A stretch of DNA of 64,000 nucleotides, taken from Agapanthus africanus (Eukaryota > Streptophyta > Magnoliopsida > Asparagales > Amaryllidaceae). Where the stretch lies: positions 321,580,361-321,644,360 of the forward strand of contig JASDDO010000006.1 of NCBI GenBank assembly GCA_030015575.1. The letters are read 5' to 3'. Positions 1-10,645 of this stretch are shown piece after piece (positions within the stretch are counted from its first letter, which is position 1; the number at the start of each line of letters is the position of its first letter). The notes under the pieces are model-generated. The model was not told where the DNA came from. It made no database searches and was given only the letters and a program-made list of their open reading frames with translations. The translations under genes and the position numbers were made by a program.

Positions 1-326
1 ACGCTAAAGTGTTTAGTGTAGAGGTAGCTTGAGGTGGAAGGACTTCGGGTGGATCGTCTTTGGCGTGAAGATCATGAAGGAGGTTTGTTCAACTCGAAGA
101 GGAGCCTAGTAGAGTTGGGTGGACTATAACCCGGAGCTATTGAAGAGAAGGACTCGAACTACAAAGGTTTTATGCTTTTTTCTTCTTTTTAGTTCATCAC
201 ATCACAAAGGCAAGCCTTAATAATCTAGTAAAGATCTTGTTAGTATAGCTTAGAACTTAATAAAAATTTGAATTTGGCATGCTTGATGCCTCTAGAGCCT
301 CATGGTGGTGCTGAGGTCGACTTTCA
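1..326 (+). mobile_element. Fragment of an unidentified insertion, probably an LTR end
   Basis: Non-coding sequence cut off by the window start. It interrupts the G1 protease region on its left side, so it is an insertion rather than part of G1. It shares the 16-base string ggacttcgggtggatc (near 40-55) with the copia solo LTR at 1073-3397 (reverse strand), which suggests a related copia LTR in the opposite orientation. The right boundary at a CA (326) is inferred from where the G1 protease reading resumes. The family is not established. Confidence 0.3.
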
Positions 327-600
327 ATCCATACCCAAAACTACATCGATGTTCGGTATGTCCAACACCTTGAAGTCAGCATAGAATTCTCTGCTACAGA
401 CGACCACCGGACACAGGTCGAATCTTATTGTTGCCTTTAAAACGCCATTCCCTGAACTGACATTCCAGCTAAATACGAGCAGTTTGACTGGAATCACATG
501 AGTTCGGACGAACCGTTGCGACATAAAGCAATGAGATGCTCCAGTATCGAAGAGTGCTAGTGAAGGAAGTGAGGCTACTAAGATCGTACCTAAGTTATGT
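327..600 (-). mobile_element. G1 retropepsin-type protease region
   Basis: Minus-strand coding fossil. It contains the aspartic protease active-site motif LFDTGASH (codons at about 530-553) and the downstream VVLGMD signature near 326-345, spaced as usual for Ty3/gypsy proteases. This enzyme would cleave the Gag-Pol polyprotein inside the virus-like particle. It follows the zinc knuckle and a proline- and glutamine-rich linker (about 660-1000), the usual Gag-to-protease order. Confidence 0.75.
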
Positions 601-1003
601 GGGATAGGTTTAGGTATAGAAAAGATATTTTGATATGTATAAAGATTGAAAGAAAAGAGTTACCAGTGATTACTTGACCAGTGGCTTCAGCTTCTTCCAC
701 AGTCATTGTGAAAGCCTGTCGCCTCGGTATATTCCTCCTTGCTGGAGGCGTATTCCTCTGTCCATTCCTCTGTACTTGAGGTACGTTCCTTTGTGCTTGA
801 TGGAACTGACGAGGAGGAGGTGCAGAAGGTCCTTGAGGAGGTGGAGCAGGGAGAGCAAGACGCGGTGCAAGAGCCTGGATAGCTGGCCACTGTGGATAGA
901 TGATTGCTGATCTGGGTGTAAAGTTCGGATTGAGTCGACGAGGATAAGACCTAATATCATGTGTGGATGAGCCATAGACTAGGCAGAAGGGATTAGCACA
1001 CCT

Positions 1004-1045
1004 ACAATCCTTCGCCAGGTGTCCATCCCTCCTGCAGTAGGTGCA
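1004..1045 (-). mobile_element. G1 Gag CCHC zinc knuckle
   Basis: The minus strand reads CTYCRRDGHLAKDC, a perfect C-X2-C-X4-H-X4-C zinc knuckle of the Gag nucleocapsid, which binds the element's RNA for packaging. It lies just 3' (on the minus strand) of the copia solo LTR insertion and upstream of the protease. Confidence 0.85.
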
Positions 1046-1067
1046 AAAGTCTGGACTGGGCCGGTTA

Positions 1068-1072
1068 AAAGG
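1068..1072. repeat. Target site duplication of the copia solo LTR (left)
   Basis: aaagg, matching 3398-3402 immediately outside the TG...CA ends. Confidence 0.85.
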
Positions 1073-3018
1073 TGTTGGGATTCTCTAGCACCATGCCTAG
1101 GGTTTGGGTTGCATCAAACATGCTATAACAAATATTTAGGGGTGCTAAACAATACCATCCATGGATCGAACTAGAAAGTTAGGGTAACAAACTAATAGTA
1201 TCACATGCTATAAGTATCTATCACTAAGTGGAGAGATTACAACCTTTATAGACCTCCTTGAGTGACTCCTTGGATCTCCTAGAGTTTGAACCGGCTCGCT
1301 TGAATCCTTCGTTGTCCACGATGATCCACCCGAAGTCCCTCTACTCAAAGCTCCTAGCTTCACTTGATCTTTGAAGAAGTAAAGCAAACACCCTATACTA
1401 AATGCTAGAGTAATGTAGAATGATGAGGTGGTTTATGTTCTCTCTTAAAAACCCTTTCTTTTTAATTTCCTCACTCTAAATAAAACTCAAAAGAGCTTGA
1501 AGGAGGAGGAAGATGAAGATGGCAAAACTTTTCTCAAGTTAATGATAATGATAAAGAATATCAAATGGATATTTATGTGAGACACTCTCACAACAAACCA
1601 TGGTTAAATAAATATCTAGATATTTTGTAGTGAGTTAAAAGAACAAAGGAAAACAAACTAGGGTTAAAGTCAACGGTCAACTCAAGAATTCTGTAGAAAT
1701 AATGAGTCACTACTTTATTTCCTTTTTCCTTTTATCTCAAAAACAAAATACATATATATACAAACCATGTGAGTCTTGGATTGCCATCTTCTATATATCA
1801 TCAACCATGATACACATGCATGCATGTATGTATACATTCACATCATCAAGTGTATGTATATACATATATGCATACATCCAAAAAGAAAATGTTTAATAAA
1901 AGTGAGCTAAAAGTCAATATTAAATAAACACTTGATTTAATAAACCGGTCATATCACATACGACCCGACTAATAGTAAACGTCCGATTAAAATATAGTAT
2001 CACATACACGCATTTAATCGGGCCCCCGGCGCATATCTCATATGCACACCACATCGTTTTGCCTGAGCCAGGAAACTCCTGTGTGGGACTCTAAGACTCG
2101 TCAATACTCCGGCAGTAGGTGATGATCATATCAAAACACTCACAAACCGCAAGCGGTCAGCTAAACGTAACGGCCACCCAGGTATTGAGTGATCAGAAGA
2201 AAAACAATCGAACCCATCAAAACTCCCGTCGAGCCATTGGTAACACTTACCGTACAGTCCGGTCTCTTCGTCTGATATGTTGCATATCAAGTCTAGGGAT
2301 GGAATCGTCGAGCCCTAATAACTTAATAAGTTATGCCGATATGGACTATGACCGGTCGAGAAACTACTGATAACACTTATCAGTAAATCTCATCAGCCCC
2401 AGCCAGGGACTTCGAGTCAAAACCAATCGCGCATAGCACAACATCAACTCCCAATATCAGGAGAGACGAAACCCCTCCTATCGCTCATTGTCTCCATGTG
2501 TCTCGGGACTGTACCCAAAAGCCACCTGTTTGCACGACTCAGTAGAGCCGTGGTAGGGTGAAAATCAAAGTATAGTGGGAGAACACACAAGACTCTATAA
2601 CGATCTCGGGTCTACAGAATAACATGTACCTGTGTCGCCTGAGAACTGCTATCTGACGATAGACATGATGCATATAAGAGTTCTCGATGAGTCCGTTCAG
2701 TGTACCCAGTCTCAACTGAGCACTCGTATACAATCTTTGATGTTACAACACCAATGGATATGGGACCATCCATTGCCCATCTTATGGGTCAAGAAACGTA
2801 TACGCTAGTCTACTCTGGAATATCGATGCCCTGTCTCGATATACCCTCGACTGGGAACATTTAAGAATATGCTTATAAACCACACATTCCCCACTAGTAT
2901 GATCTCCATCATAGCCATGGAAGTCAAGCAGATATCATGAGGGCTTTATCAATATGTATGCAATGAACAGTATCAAGTAAACACGTCAAGATAAAGTAAA
3001 ACCAGATAGCATACTATC

Positions 3019-3107
3019 ATATCGAGAAAGAAAGTCATCTATACATATATACATGTCCAAGCATCCACTATACATATAATGGCCTCTAGGGCATACATAT
3101 ATCCAAC
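3019..3107. repeat. 89-bp sequence duplicated across the assembly gap (left copy)
   Basis: Identical base for base to 3308-3396, the sequence directly right of the N run. Overlapping contig ends placed either side of a default-size gap would give exactly this pattern. Confidence 0.9.
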
Positions 3108-3307
3108 NNNNNNNNNNNNNNNNNNNNNNNNNNNNNNNNNNNNNNNNNNNNNNNNNNNNNNNNNNNNNNNNNNNNNNNNNNNNNNNNNNNNNNNNNNNNN
3201 NNNNNNNNNNNNNNNNNNNNNNNNNNNNNNNNNNNNNNNNNNNNNNNNNNNNNNNNNNNNNNNNNNNNNNNNNNNNNNNNNNNNNNNNNNNNNNNNNNNN
3301 NNNNNNN
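3108..3307. other. Assembly gap of 200 N
   Basis: Exactly 200 N within the copia solo LTR. The flanks (3019-3107 and 3308-3396) are identical, so the gap is probably an artefact rather than missing sequence. Confidence 0.95.
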
Positions 3308-3396
3308 ATATCGAGAAAGAAAGTCATCTATACATATATACATGTCCAAGCATCCACTATACATATAATGGCCTCTAGGGCATACATATATCCAAC
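3308..3396. repeat. 89-bp sequence duplicated across the assembly gap (right copy)
   Basis: Identical to 3019-3107. It forms the terminal part of the copia LTR, ending next to the CA terminus at 3397. Confidence 0.9.
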
Positions 3397-3397
3397 A

Positions 3398-3402
3398 AAA
3401 GG
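3398..3402. repeat. Target site duplication of the copia solo LTR (right)
   Basis: aaagg, the partner of 1068-1072. Confidence 0.85.
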
Positions 3403-4279
3403 TACTCCCGGTCTCCTGGGTACAAAAGGTGGCCTGGAAGAGGCTCCTCCTGCTATCTGAGTAGCAAGGTCCTTCATATTGGCAGATTGAGGTCTGCCCT
3501 TCTTCTTCACTACTGCCTCGTATCGACGGGAAGCTCTCAGAGCTAAAACATGGGTTGAAAAAATCCCCTATAGCTAGAGTGGCGTGGATCTCCGGGTCCA
3601 ACCCCTGCTGAAATCGTCTGACCCTGATCTCAGCAGTCAGTATGAGATAGACCGCAAACCTGTTATAGTCTTGTGTTAGCTGTGTAGTATGTGATATTAG
3701 AAAAATTGAATATTAAGACATATCTTATCTGCTCAATATGGTGAACTCGGCATCATAATGATCCACTGATTTGCTCCACATAGAGCCTTATTGTAGGTGG
3801 ATGAATTGCTGCTCCATGTCGAATCGGGCAGTCTCTAGAAAATACTTCACGTTGAACATGTTACGAAATGTCTTCCATTCGATCGTCTAAGCAAGACGGC
3901 TTTCTTCTGCCTTTCACCATACTCGGGCGTTATCAGTAACTTGCAGCTTCACAACCCTTACCCAAGCAATGTCTGGTACTTGTGCTGCAGCCAAATCATC
4001 CTCAATTGATTGAGCCCATTCTTCCACTTCCAAAGGGCTCTCTTTTCTAGAAAATTGCTTCGGATGTAGTGCCCAGAATTGCTTCACTCCAGGAGCTTCC
4101 GCTTCTGAGCGGTTCATTAGTAAAGCAGTATGTTGCTGCTGTCCCTCCAGAAGGCACTTAATTGCCTCAAGCAGTACCGTCTGCTCGTTGATCGGAGCTA
4201 CAACGGTAGACGTAAGTGGAAGAGGTGGTGGTGTAGTGTTGCCAATCACGTTGGTTCTAGTATTTTTCGGGGAATCCAT
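3403..4279 (-). mobile_element. G1 Gag N-terminal and middle part
   Basis: Minus-strand Gag fossil. The start codon at 4277-4279 opens MDSPKNTRTNVIG and follows the leader from the 5' LTR, so this is the natural Gag start. Recognisable Ty3/gypsy Gag features include the segment HPKQFSRKESPLEVEEWAQS (about residues 75-94), equivalent to the usual 'F.G..dP..a..Wl' motif, and the later GLDPEIHATLAIGDF-like stretch near 3560-3600. The part next to the copia insertion is the basic linker before the zinc knuckle. Gag would form the particle shell. The region is broken. Confidence 0.65.
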
Positions 4280-4400
4280 AACCTTGAAAGAAAAATAGGG
4301 TTATGATAGATTCAAGAAATATGAAATATAAAGAATATTTAGTTGCTGAGCCTTATAATTCTTGTGTTCTATTGCTTAGGTTTCCATGCAGAACTGACCT

Positions 4401-4413
4401 ACATGGGTCACCA
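4401..4413 (-). promoter_or_regulatory. Candidate primer binding site of G1 (not the iMet type)
   Basis: Eight bases inside the LTR end at 4422 the minus strand reads TGGTGACCCATGT. The position and TGG start fit a primer binding site, but the rest does not match the iMet site used by the other gypsy families here. The priming tRNA is not identified. Confidence 0.35.
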
Positions 4414-4513
4414 ACAAAACCTGTCACGCCCTGCTTCCCAGAGTACGGTAAGGAGACGTGATGGTTCACCGCGACGTATTTACTCAGAAGTAACACGTTA
4501 ATCGTAGATAAGC

Positions 4514-4518
4514 AATAT
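4514..4518. repeat. Target site duplication of the gypsy solo LTR (left)
   Basis: aatat, matching 7484-7488. Confidence 0.8.
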
Positions 4519-5125
4519 TGTCACGCCCCGCTTCCCAGAGTGCGCTAAGATCGGCACGTGACAGAACCAACCATGCTACCTGTGGCTAGGAAATATCCTT
4601 CCACAGTCACATTACGGCTGTCCATAGATATCAAGAACGGTAAAGTAAAATAAACTATCTAGTACATGTCCATAAGCCAAAATAAACAAGTCAAGAAATA
4701 ATATGCGGAAGCAATAAATCCAATAAAGAAAACAATCTGGAATGTACGTCCCATAATGCGGGCTCACATCAGGAATGAAATACTGAAAGAAAACTAAACT
4801 AAACTAATAACAGGTCCTCACTATTCGTCCTATTGATCAAAATACTCCTGGACAGCCTGCGATAAGGATAATGGATCTGGGCCATGCAAAACCCAGACGT
4901 CAGTGCGTCATAATATCAATGTTTCTAAGCAAGCAGGATGTAATGAAATACGCAGGCATGAAGTATAAACAGTAACAAGTTATCAGGAAAATAACATGAA
5001 TATAGATCAGTGAACATGATATATACAGGTGGAGTGCAGTGGGTAGTCTAAACTGTGCTATAGGGTTATCTACTCTAAGTTTATTGAAATCAATTAGAGT
5101 AATCCTCCATGCAACTCAAAGGATA

Positions 5126-5264
5126 TGTCCCATTATCCCCCGGGACCACGGATCAGGTAGTGGGAGTCATGAATGACTCTGTCCCGTTATCCCCCGGGAC
5201 CACGGATCAAGTAAGAATCACGAATGATTCTGTCCCGTTATCCCCCGGACCACGGATCAAGTAA
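5126..5264. repeat. Minisatellite, about 51-54 bp unit, 2.6 copies
   Basis: Units begin at 5126, 5180 and 5231 with tgtccc(g/a)ttatccccc and continue ggaccacggatcaagta followed by a gaatcatgaatgattc-like inverted stretch. The repeat sits in the solo LTR; I see no equivalent in the N LTR. Confidence 0.85.
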
Positions 5265-6359
5265 TACCCTTGTAAGCTACACTTTAGTTTACACTTTTGA
5301 TTTCCCCATACCCCCAAGGTTATGTGTTCAAGTCAGGTATTGAAAATCTGGAGCTAATGCCAACACAGGATCAAGCAGGTACAGGTTTGTCTATATAGAC
5401 AATAGGATATGTCCGTAGGGGACAATAGGTCAAGATTGTCAGCATTAGTAACAAGATCAGGTATCAAGTCAAGCTGTGGTACATCAGGTCATGTCAGGTA
5501 GGAGTGTATCAGGTATCAAGCGGGTGCTCATAATCAAACTATAATAAGTATGGGTGCACAAAATCAAGTATGAAGTACTAATATAACAATAAAATGATAT
5601 AATGTGACATGGTATGCAAATAGATATAAAATCAATGAGATGGATGCACAATTATCGATTAGGGTTACATTTATAGTTCCAATACTAATTAGGATGCACT
5701 TTATTAAACATGGGATGTTAATATAACCGTTTTATGTATTAATGTGATCTGTAGATGTAGTTATATGTATATTATATGATATGGATGCAAACGGGTATCC
5801 AAAAACTGTAAAAACTTTAATATAGATGTATAATGTGATAAATGGGTAACATTTGATAAACGGGTAACATTTATAGTTCCAATACTAATTACTGATATGG
5901 ATGCACACGGACGTGATATAACAGTAAAATGATAAACTAGTAAATGCAGGATGTACAATTAAGCAATATGAACAGTTATATTCAATTAGATGCAGTATAT
6001 TATAGTATGGTATGTAACAAGATAGGTTTGCATGTGTTAGATGTAAAATAACACGTACGGATGCAGACGGATGTCGAAAAACTGTAAAACTAAACATGGG
6101 GTACACGATTTGAAATCAAGGTATTATATTTGTTAAAATAGATGTATATAAAGTAATGTAGCATGTAGCAAGATAAACTTGCCTAGACGGATCACGAAAT
6201 GGATATGTACGGTACGTCCGACGTCGGCAAAATGTCGCGATACACGTACGGTACACGGGGCGGGTCCAAGTAACGCAAGAGGGTGATGACGCAGGTAAGG
6301 TATGTCCTCTGGGTCTTCTGGATCGTCGGCGTCGAGTCCGGCTATGGCGAACTATGAAA

Positions 6360-7020
6360 ATGTAAGATTCAAGAACTAAAGAAAAGAAAAGAAAAGAAAG
6401 AAAGAAGGAGGAAGAAGAAGAAGAGAAAGGCTTACTGTGGTTGTCTCGGGTCAGGAAACGAGTATTGCTGTCGAGGAGATGATCGGAGCTCCGGCGAGGA
6501 TTGGGTTTGGTGTTAGGGTTAAGCTAGGGTTGTTGGCTGGGGGTTTATTTGCAGGGTTAGGTGTAGGAGAGAAGCAGATGAGAGGGAAAGAAGAAGGTGA
6601 TGAAGGTGAAGGCGAGAGGTAGAGGTGATCGGCGGCGATAGAATGAGGTGATGGGTTCTCGGTGTGTAGTGGTGTTGGTGAAGGCTCGGGAAGGAAGAAG
6701 AAGATGGAAATGGCGAGGAGGAAAAAGAAGAGGAGGTGAGGGTGAGGTCGATGAGGCAGTGGTGAAGATTTTTAGGGTTAAGGTTTGAGGAAGGCAGATG
6801 GGTTGATGGGTTAATGAGAAGAGGGCTCGGGTTTTATAAGAAGGGAAGAAGAGAAATATATAGGGATCTCGTGAAGGGAGGTAAGTATAAGCTTGAGGGA
6901 GGTGACCACAATCGAGATACACACAGTAAATCCGAGAGGAGAGAGAGAGCCGCGAGATAAGAGAGAAAGAAGAGAGAGAGCGACAGTGCGGGGAGAGAGA
7001 GAAAGAGAAGAGAGAGAAGA
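6360..7020. repeat. Purine-rich low-complexity tract in the solo LTR
   Basis: A stretch of gaaaagaaa, gaagaag and gagagaga runs on the plus strand (6365-6430 and 6930-7020), with GC-richer sequence between. On the sense strand of the LTR this is CT-rich, as in the leader part of the related N LTR (ctctctct near 61570). The long open frames it allows are not credible genes. Confidence 0.7.
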
Positions 7021-7483
7021 GATGATTGGTGGTTAAATAGGTTTAGATTTAATTTAAAAATATATAAGTTAGTTTTATAAATGTTAAAGCTGTTAACGAA
7101 ATTTAAACTGTCGAACTAAATTTAATATTATATTAAATAAATTTGAATTTTGGCGGGATACAAAAATATTCCAAAACACGCCCGGGTGGGGTCTAAAATT
7201 TTAGTTTTAAAATACGAAAAAATATTTGCTACGACCAAATTTTAAAAAAATGAATGCTAGATAAAAAGCCAGTATGCAATATACATGAAAGTGCACAAGT
7301 CTACGTAACAAGTCAGGATAAATCATAAACATGAATTAAGACCGGTTTCAAGCATGTGGGTCGGGTCGGATACTAATACAAATGTCAGATACTATTCGCA
7401 CCCAAAACACGATAAATCAAGAAAATACCATAATTAACGAAATACACGAACTGAAAATGGTATAAATGAACTAGGGTGTTACA

Positions 7484-7488
7484 AATAT
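7484..7488. repeat. Target site duplication of the gypsy solo LTR (right)
   Basis: aatat, matching 4514-4518. Confidence 0.8.
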
Positions 7489-9965
7489 AATATAAATGTA
7501 CACAAGAATGACATGAGATGTAAATGAACAATAACTTTTTATTTATTAAACATTCATTACAATACAACTGAAACGTAAATACAATATGGAAAGCAATGCC
7601 TAAAAAATGGCATGAACTGATAGTAAAGTATATATAAGTAAACTAAAGCTCAGGTCCTCGATGAACTGCTCCAAGTCTTCTGAGCTGGGCTTGATCTCTA
7701 GAGAGTAGGATCCTCCTGACAACATTCCAAAGAAAGAACAGAAAGGAATATCGTCAGCGAACAATCACTCGGTAAGTCCCAAAGAAAGATAGAAATAGAA
7801 TAGACAGATAGAGAGTATAACTGATATAATATATGTTTGTTATGTTTTCGCTGTTATTTGTAGCTTGATACAGAATATGCCGGTGTATACGAGAGGAGTC
7901 CAACTATTCCGTGGACTATGGTATACGGAGCACAAGGAACCGTTAAGCCACGGAACAACAACAACGGATATTCAGGTTAGGTGTATTAAAGTAACCATCA
8001 TCGTGCCATTTTTAACACATTCCTTACCAATCTACCCTTTTTAAACCCCATAATGTTTATTGTATTGTCATATAGTGATTTGTATATATAAGACTTGCTG
8101 AAATCATGATATCAATTGTTCATGTAAACGGAAAGAATGTAAACGGATAGTCATGTAGACAAGTCAATGTATATCGATGGTTCGGTCAAATCAAGTCATG
8201 TTGATATAGATGGATTCATATTTTAATGGAATTATATCTAGTATGGATTGTATTAGGATTAAATTGAGACTCTGTCTAAGTCAGACACTTAAACAGAATT
8301 GAAGACTTGAATTAAGTTTTGGAGTTATCGGTAACTGCTACACATGAACAGCAGGATTTGTGTCTTTTTCGAAGACAATTACCGTATTGACAACCCCGTT
8401 TTTAGTTGTCTACCTTAAATAGGCAAACACCCACATTCTCTGGCTCTCTGAGGCTCAAGAGAGTTGGTCCCGCTTAAATCTATATTTACTAGGATCCTTA
8501 TTGTAAATTAAAATAACTTGTGGGGGTTTTATGAAAAATAGTTTTGATATATTTTCAAAATAAAGCTCAAGTATTTATTTATTGTCTTCAGAGTTTTCAT
8601 AAATGCAATTTTTATAAGATGAGATATTCTAGTGGATATAAACCTAAATTGAATAGTATATGGTATTTTCATGTAAATTGACTCATATTGATTTCTGATG
8701 GTAGTTTCATGAAATTTGGGATTTCTTTGTTTAGAAAACATGGATATTTTTATATATATTTAAAATAGTTGGGTTGATAATATTATATATAATTATTAGA
8801 AAAGAAATTTATTTATTAAATAGAAATCATATTTTTTTTTAAAAATTGTAATATAAATTCTATCGAGATCGTATGTCCTACTAGTCCAATGGATGTGCGA
8901 TAATCCGCACCAACCAAATTGGATTCCCCAAAATGGGTTGTAAGGACATAATTGTATGAAATTTGATTAAAACAATTAAAAGAAATACAGTTTTGATTGT
9001 TTATGGTATTTAACTGTAAATTCGCCTTGGCCAAAAAAATATTGTTTTCAAGCCATCGTTCTATGTCATGATGAGTGTTGTGATGAGGTAGGTCATTACC
9101 TCGTGATTTTTCAAAAGGTAATATGAGCAATATGATGAATTAATGTCGTAGGTAAACATTGTGATATTTAAACGAAAATGTGTAATACAAGTTGCATAGC
9201 ATTTTATTTTGAATTGAAACTTGTTATAAAAATTGTTTTATGGTTGCTAAACAAGATATAAATAAATAATTGATTTATTGTTAAGAAAAATTGGGTTTTT
9301 AATGAAATTAGAATCGGAAGTCGGAATAACTCCGCTTCCGACGAGTTTTAATAAGAGATTGTTTTAGAATAGAGGAGAGGAGAGGGAACTTATAGGTTTG
9401 GAGAAGAGAGAAGAGGTATAGAAACAAGTTGTGAACTTCGTGGAGTCACGGTGTCGCCGGATTTGTTGCGAATTGTCGCCGGAACTTGACATTGGGCTAA
9501 CTCCACTTGTATAACTTTTTGGACTTGGAAAATTTTGAGAGTTTTGATAATGGATTTCAGAATAGAGAGGGCTAGAGTGTAGGGTGATATATATAGGATA
9601 TAATTAGGATTTAGAGTATTAAAATGAGAATTAAAATGCATTAAAATTTGTTTTTAAAGCTCATTTTAATTCTCTATTAATATGCAGGAAAATCAAACAG
9701 AACTAGGGTAGTGGGGGAGGCCAAGAGGTTAGGGTTTAAATTTTGGAGGCATTTGCGACGCTTTGGACCGGCGGGGCTGGCCTAAACACATCCCTTGCCG
9801 GCCGATCAAGAGAGGGTAGGGTCTGGATTGATGCCACGTGTCATAGTCGTTTTATATATCTCAATGCACATGTTTGATTTCTGAGACTTTTCATTTTTAC
9901 GTGTATTGCACGAGTAAACTTTTGGGCTTCTAAAACATTTAAAAGAAAAATCAGCAAAAATAATA

Positions 9966-10038
9966 TGTGGCTGTAGGGATTCGAACACAGGGGCTACGTC
10001 ACATCAGTGCAAGGCTTTACCAATGAGCTGCAAGTGCT
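9966..10038 (-). other. tRNA-like sequence in the G1 LTR
   Basis: The minus strand holds an A-box-like CAGCTCATTGGTAA (10030-10017) and a B-box GTTCGAATCCC (9986-9976). Their starts are 44 nt apart, exactly the tRNA spacing. The stems pair poorly and no anticodon can be assigned, so this is a tRNA relic or a Pol III promoter-like stretch, not a working tRNA gene. Confidence 0.45.
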
Positions 10039-10152
10039 TTCTTGCGGTTCTAAAACAAATTAAATACTTATAGCATACACATGGTTGAAAATAATCCATT
10101 TAGTACTTTAATTTTAAATAAATATTTGTACATTATAAACAGAGTTGTTACA

Positions 10153-10645
10153 CTAAACATATTGGATACTCTCCTCCTGTGCAAAGAGGCACAAGATTCC
10201 CCGATTAAGGCGTTACAAGAGCCTAATCAATTTCAAACTTTCTTTGCAAAAGAGAATGAACTGGAAGAGGTCCACACGGCTGATATCACATTCAGCGATG
10301 AAGATCTACTCCTTGGTACGTGCGAACATAATCGACCGCATTACATCACCGGATACTGCCACGACATCAATATAGGGAAAATCCTTATCGATAATAGATT
10401 CTCTGTTAATCTTCTCAATGTGAGAGTGCTAAAATAAATTTGCACGAATGTCCAACACCTTGGCCGAGATAAAATTACCATCTCTGGATTTGACTCACAG
10501 TCGTCACGGACTCTGGGGTCTATAATACTGACGGTCCACTTCGGGCTACTCGTCACTTACATCAAATTCCATGTCATTGACGCCAAAACTTGCTACAACA
10601 CCCTACTCGACAGGTCCTGGTTACATGAGTACAACATCATCCTAT
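10153..10645 (+). mobile_element. Tat/Ogre-lineage Ty3/gypsy fragment (protease to pre-RT)
   Basis: The plus strand encodes hallmarks of the Tat/Ogre/Retand protease region: ITFSDEDLLLGTCEHNRPHY, then ITGYCHDINIGKILIDN where the active-site loop lies, and finally FHVIDAKTCYNTLLDRSWLH followed by EYNI, matching the family's 'HVIDAKTSYN.LLGRPW.H'. It is the oldest layer visible: G1 is inserted at its left edge and the K array at its right edge. Only about 490 bp are seen and the coding part is broken. Confidence 0.8.

Larger units (their letters stand above)
1073..3397 (-). mobile_element. Solo LTR of a Ty1/copia element (BARE/Angela-like), inserted in G1 gag
   Basis: The segment starts TGTTGG and ends CCAACA, a perfect 6-bp terminal inverted repeat with TG...CA ends. 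It is flanked by the 5-bp duplication aaagg (1068-1072 and 3398-3402), and the G1 gag reading runs up to both edges. No primer site, PPT or coding region is visible, so it looks like one LTR left by LTR-LTR recombination. On the minus strand it begins TGTTGGATATATGTATGCCC followed by TAGAGGC, closely resembling BARE-1/Angela LTRs as I remember them; the clade call is from memory. Its true length is uncertain because of the 200-N gap at 3108-3307. Confidence 0.8.
4519..7483 (-). mobile_element. Solo LTR of a family N-like gypsy element
   Basis: Flanked by the 5-bp duplication aatat (4514-4518 and 7484-7488). On the minus strand it starts TGTAACACCC and ends GGGGCGTGACA. It aligns by eye along much of its length with the N LTR at 60904-62834: both start with a similar stretch containing GGTATTTTCTTGATTTA, share a GACCCGACCC stretch, a TTTTGTATCCCGCCAAAATT block (minus-strand copy near 7145-7170), a CT-rich tract (here 6930-7020) and a CGCGACATTT block. 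At 2965 bp it is longer than the N LTR, partly because of the minisatellite at 5126-5264. No internal region is present. Confidence 0.8.
327..10152 (-). mobile_element. Ty3/gypsy element G1 (5' LTR, gag, protease), nested and broken
   Basis: A minus-strand Ty3/gypsy retrotransposon inserted into the Tat/Ogre fragment that resumes at 10153. Read right to left it has its 5' LTR (10152 to 4422), a primer-site candidate, gag starting near 4279, a zinc knuckle at 1004-1045 and an aspartic protease at about 327-600. Reverse transcriptase and later parts would lie left of the window. Two solo LTRs sit in it: copia at 1073-3397 and gypsy at 4519-7483. The LTR ends (TGTAACA...GGGCGTGACA on the sense strand) match the style of families N and M, so G1 is a relative of these, but its LTR body differs. 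The coding part is broken in several places; this is a fossil. Clade within Ty3/gypsy is unresolved, probably a chromovirus. Confidence 0.8.
4422..10152 (-). mobile_element. G1 5' LTR, interrupted by a solo LTR
   Basis: On the minus strand it runs from TGTAACAAC at 10152 to GGGCGTGACA at 4422. Without the nested element (4519-7483) and one copy of its target duplication it is about 2.76 kb. It is AT-rich and non-coding, with a short GC-richer purine tract near 9370-9420 and a tRNA-like stretch at 9966-10038. Both outer edges are supported: gag leader on one side, Tat/Ogre coding fossil on the other. Confidence 0.7.

Noticed and set aside
3086-3601. Open frames running across the N gap
   Set aside because: Translation through N is meaningless, and the flanks belong to two different elements.
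9966-10038. A functional tRNA gene
   Set aside because: Box motifs and spacing fit, but acceptor and T stems pair poorly and no anticodon is clear.
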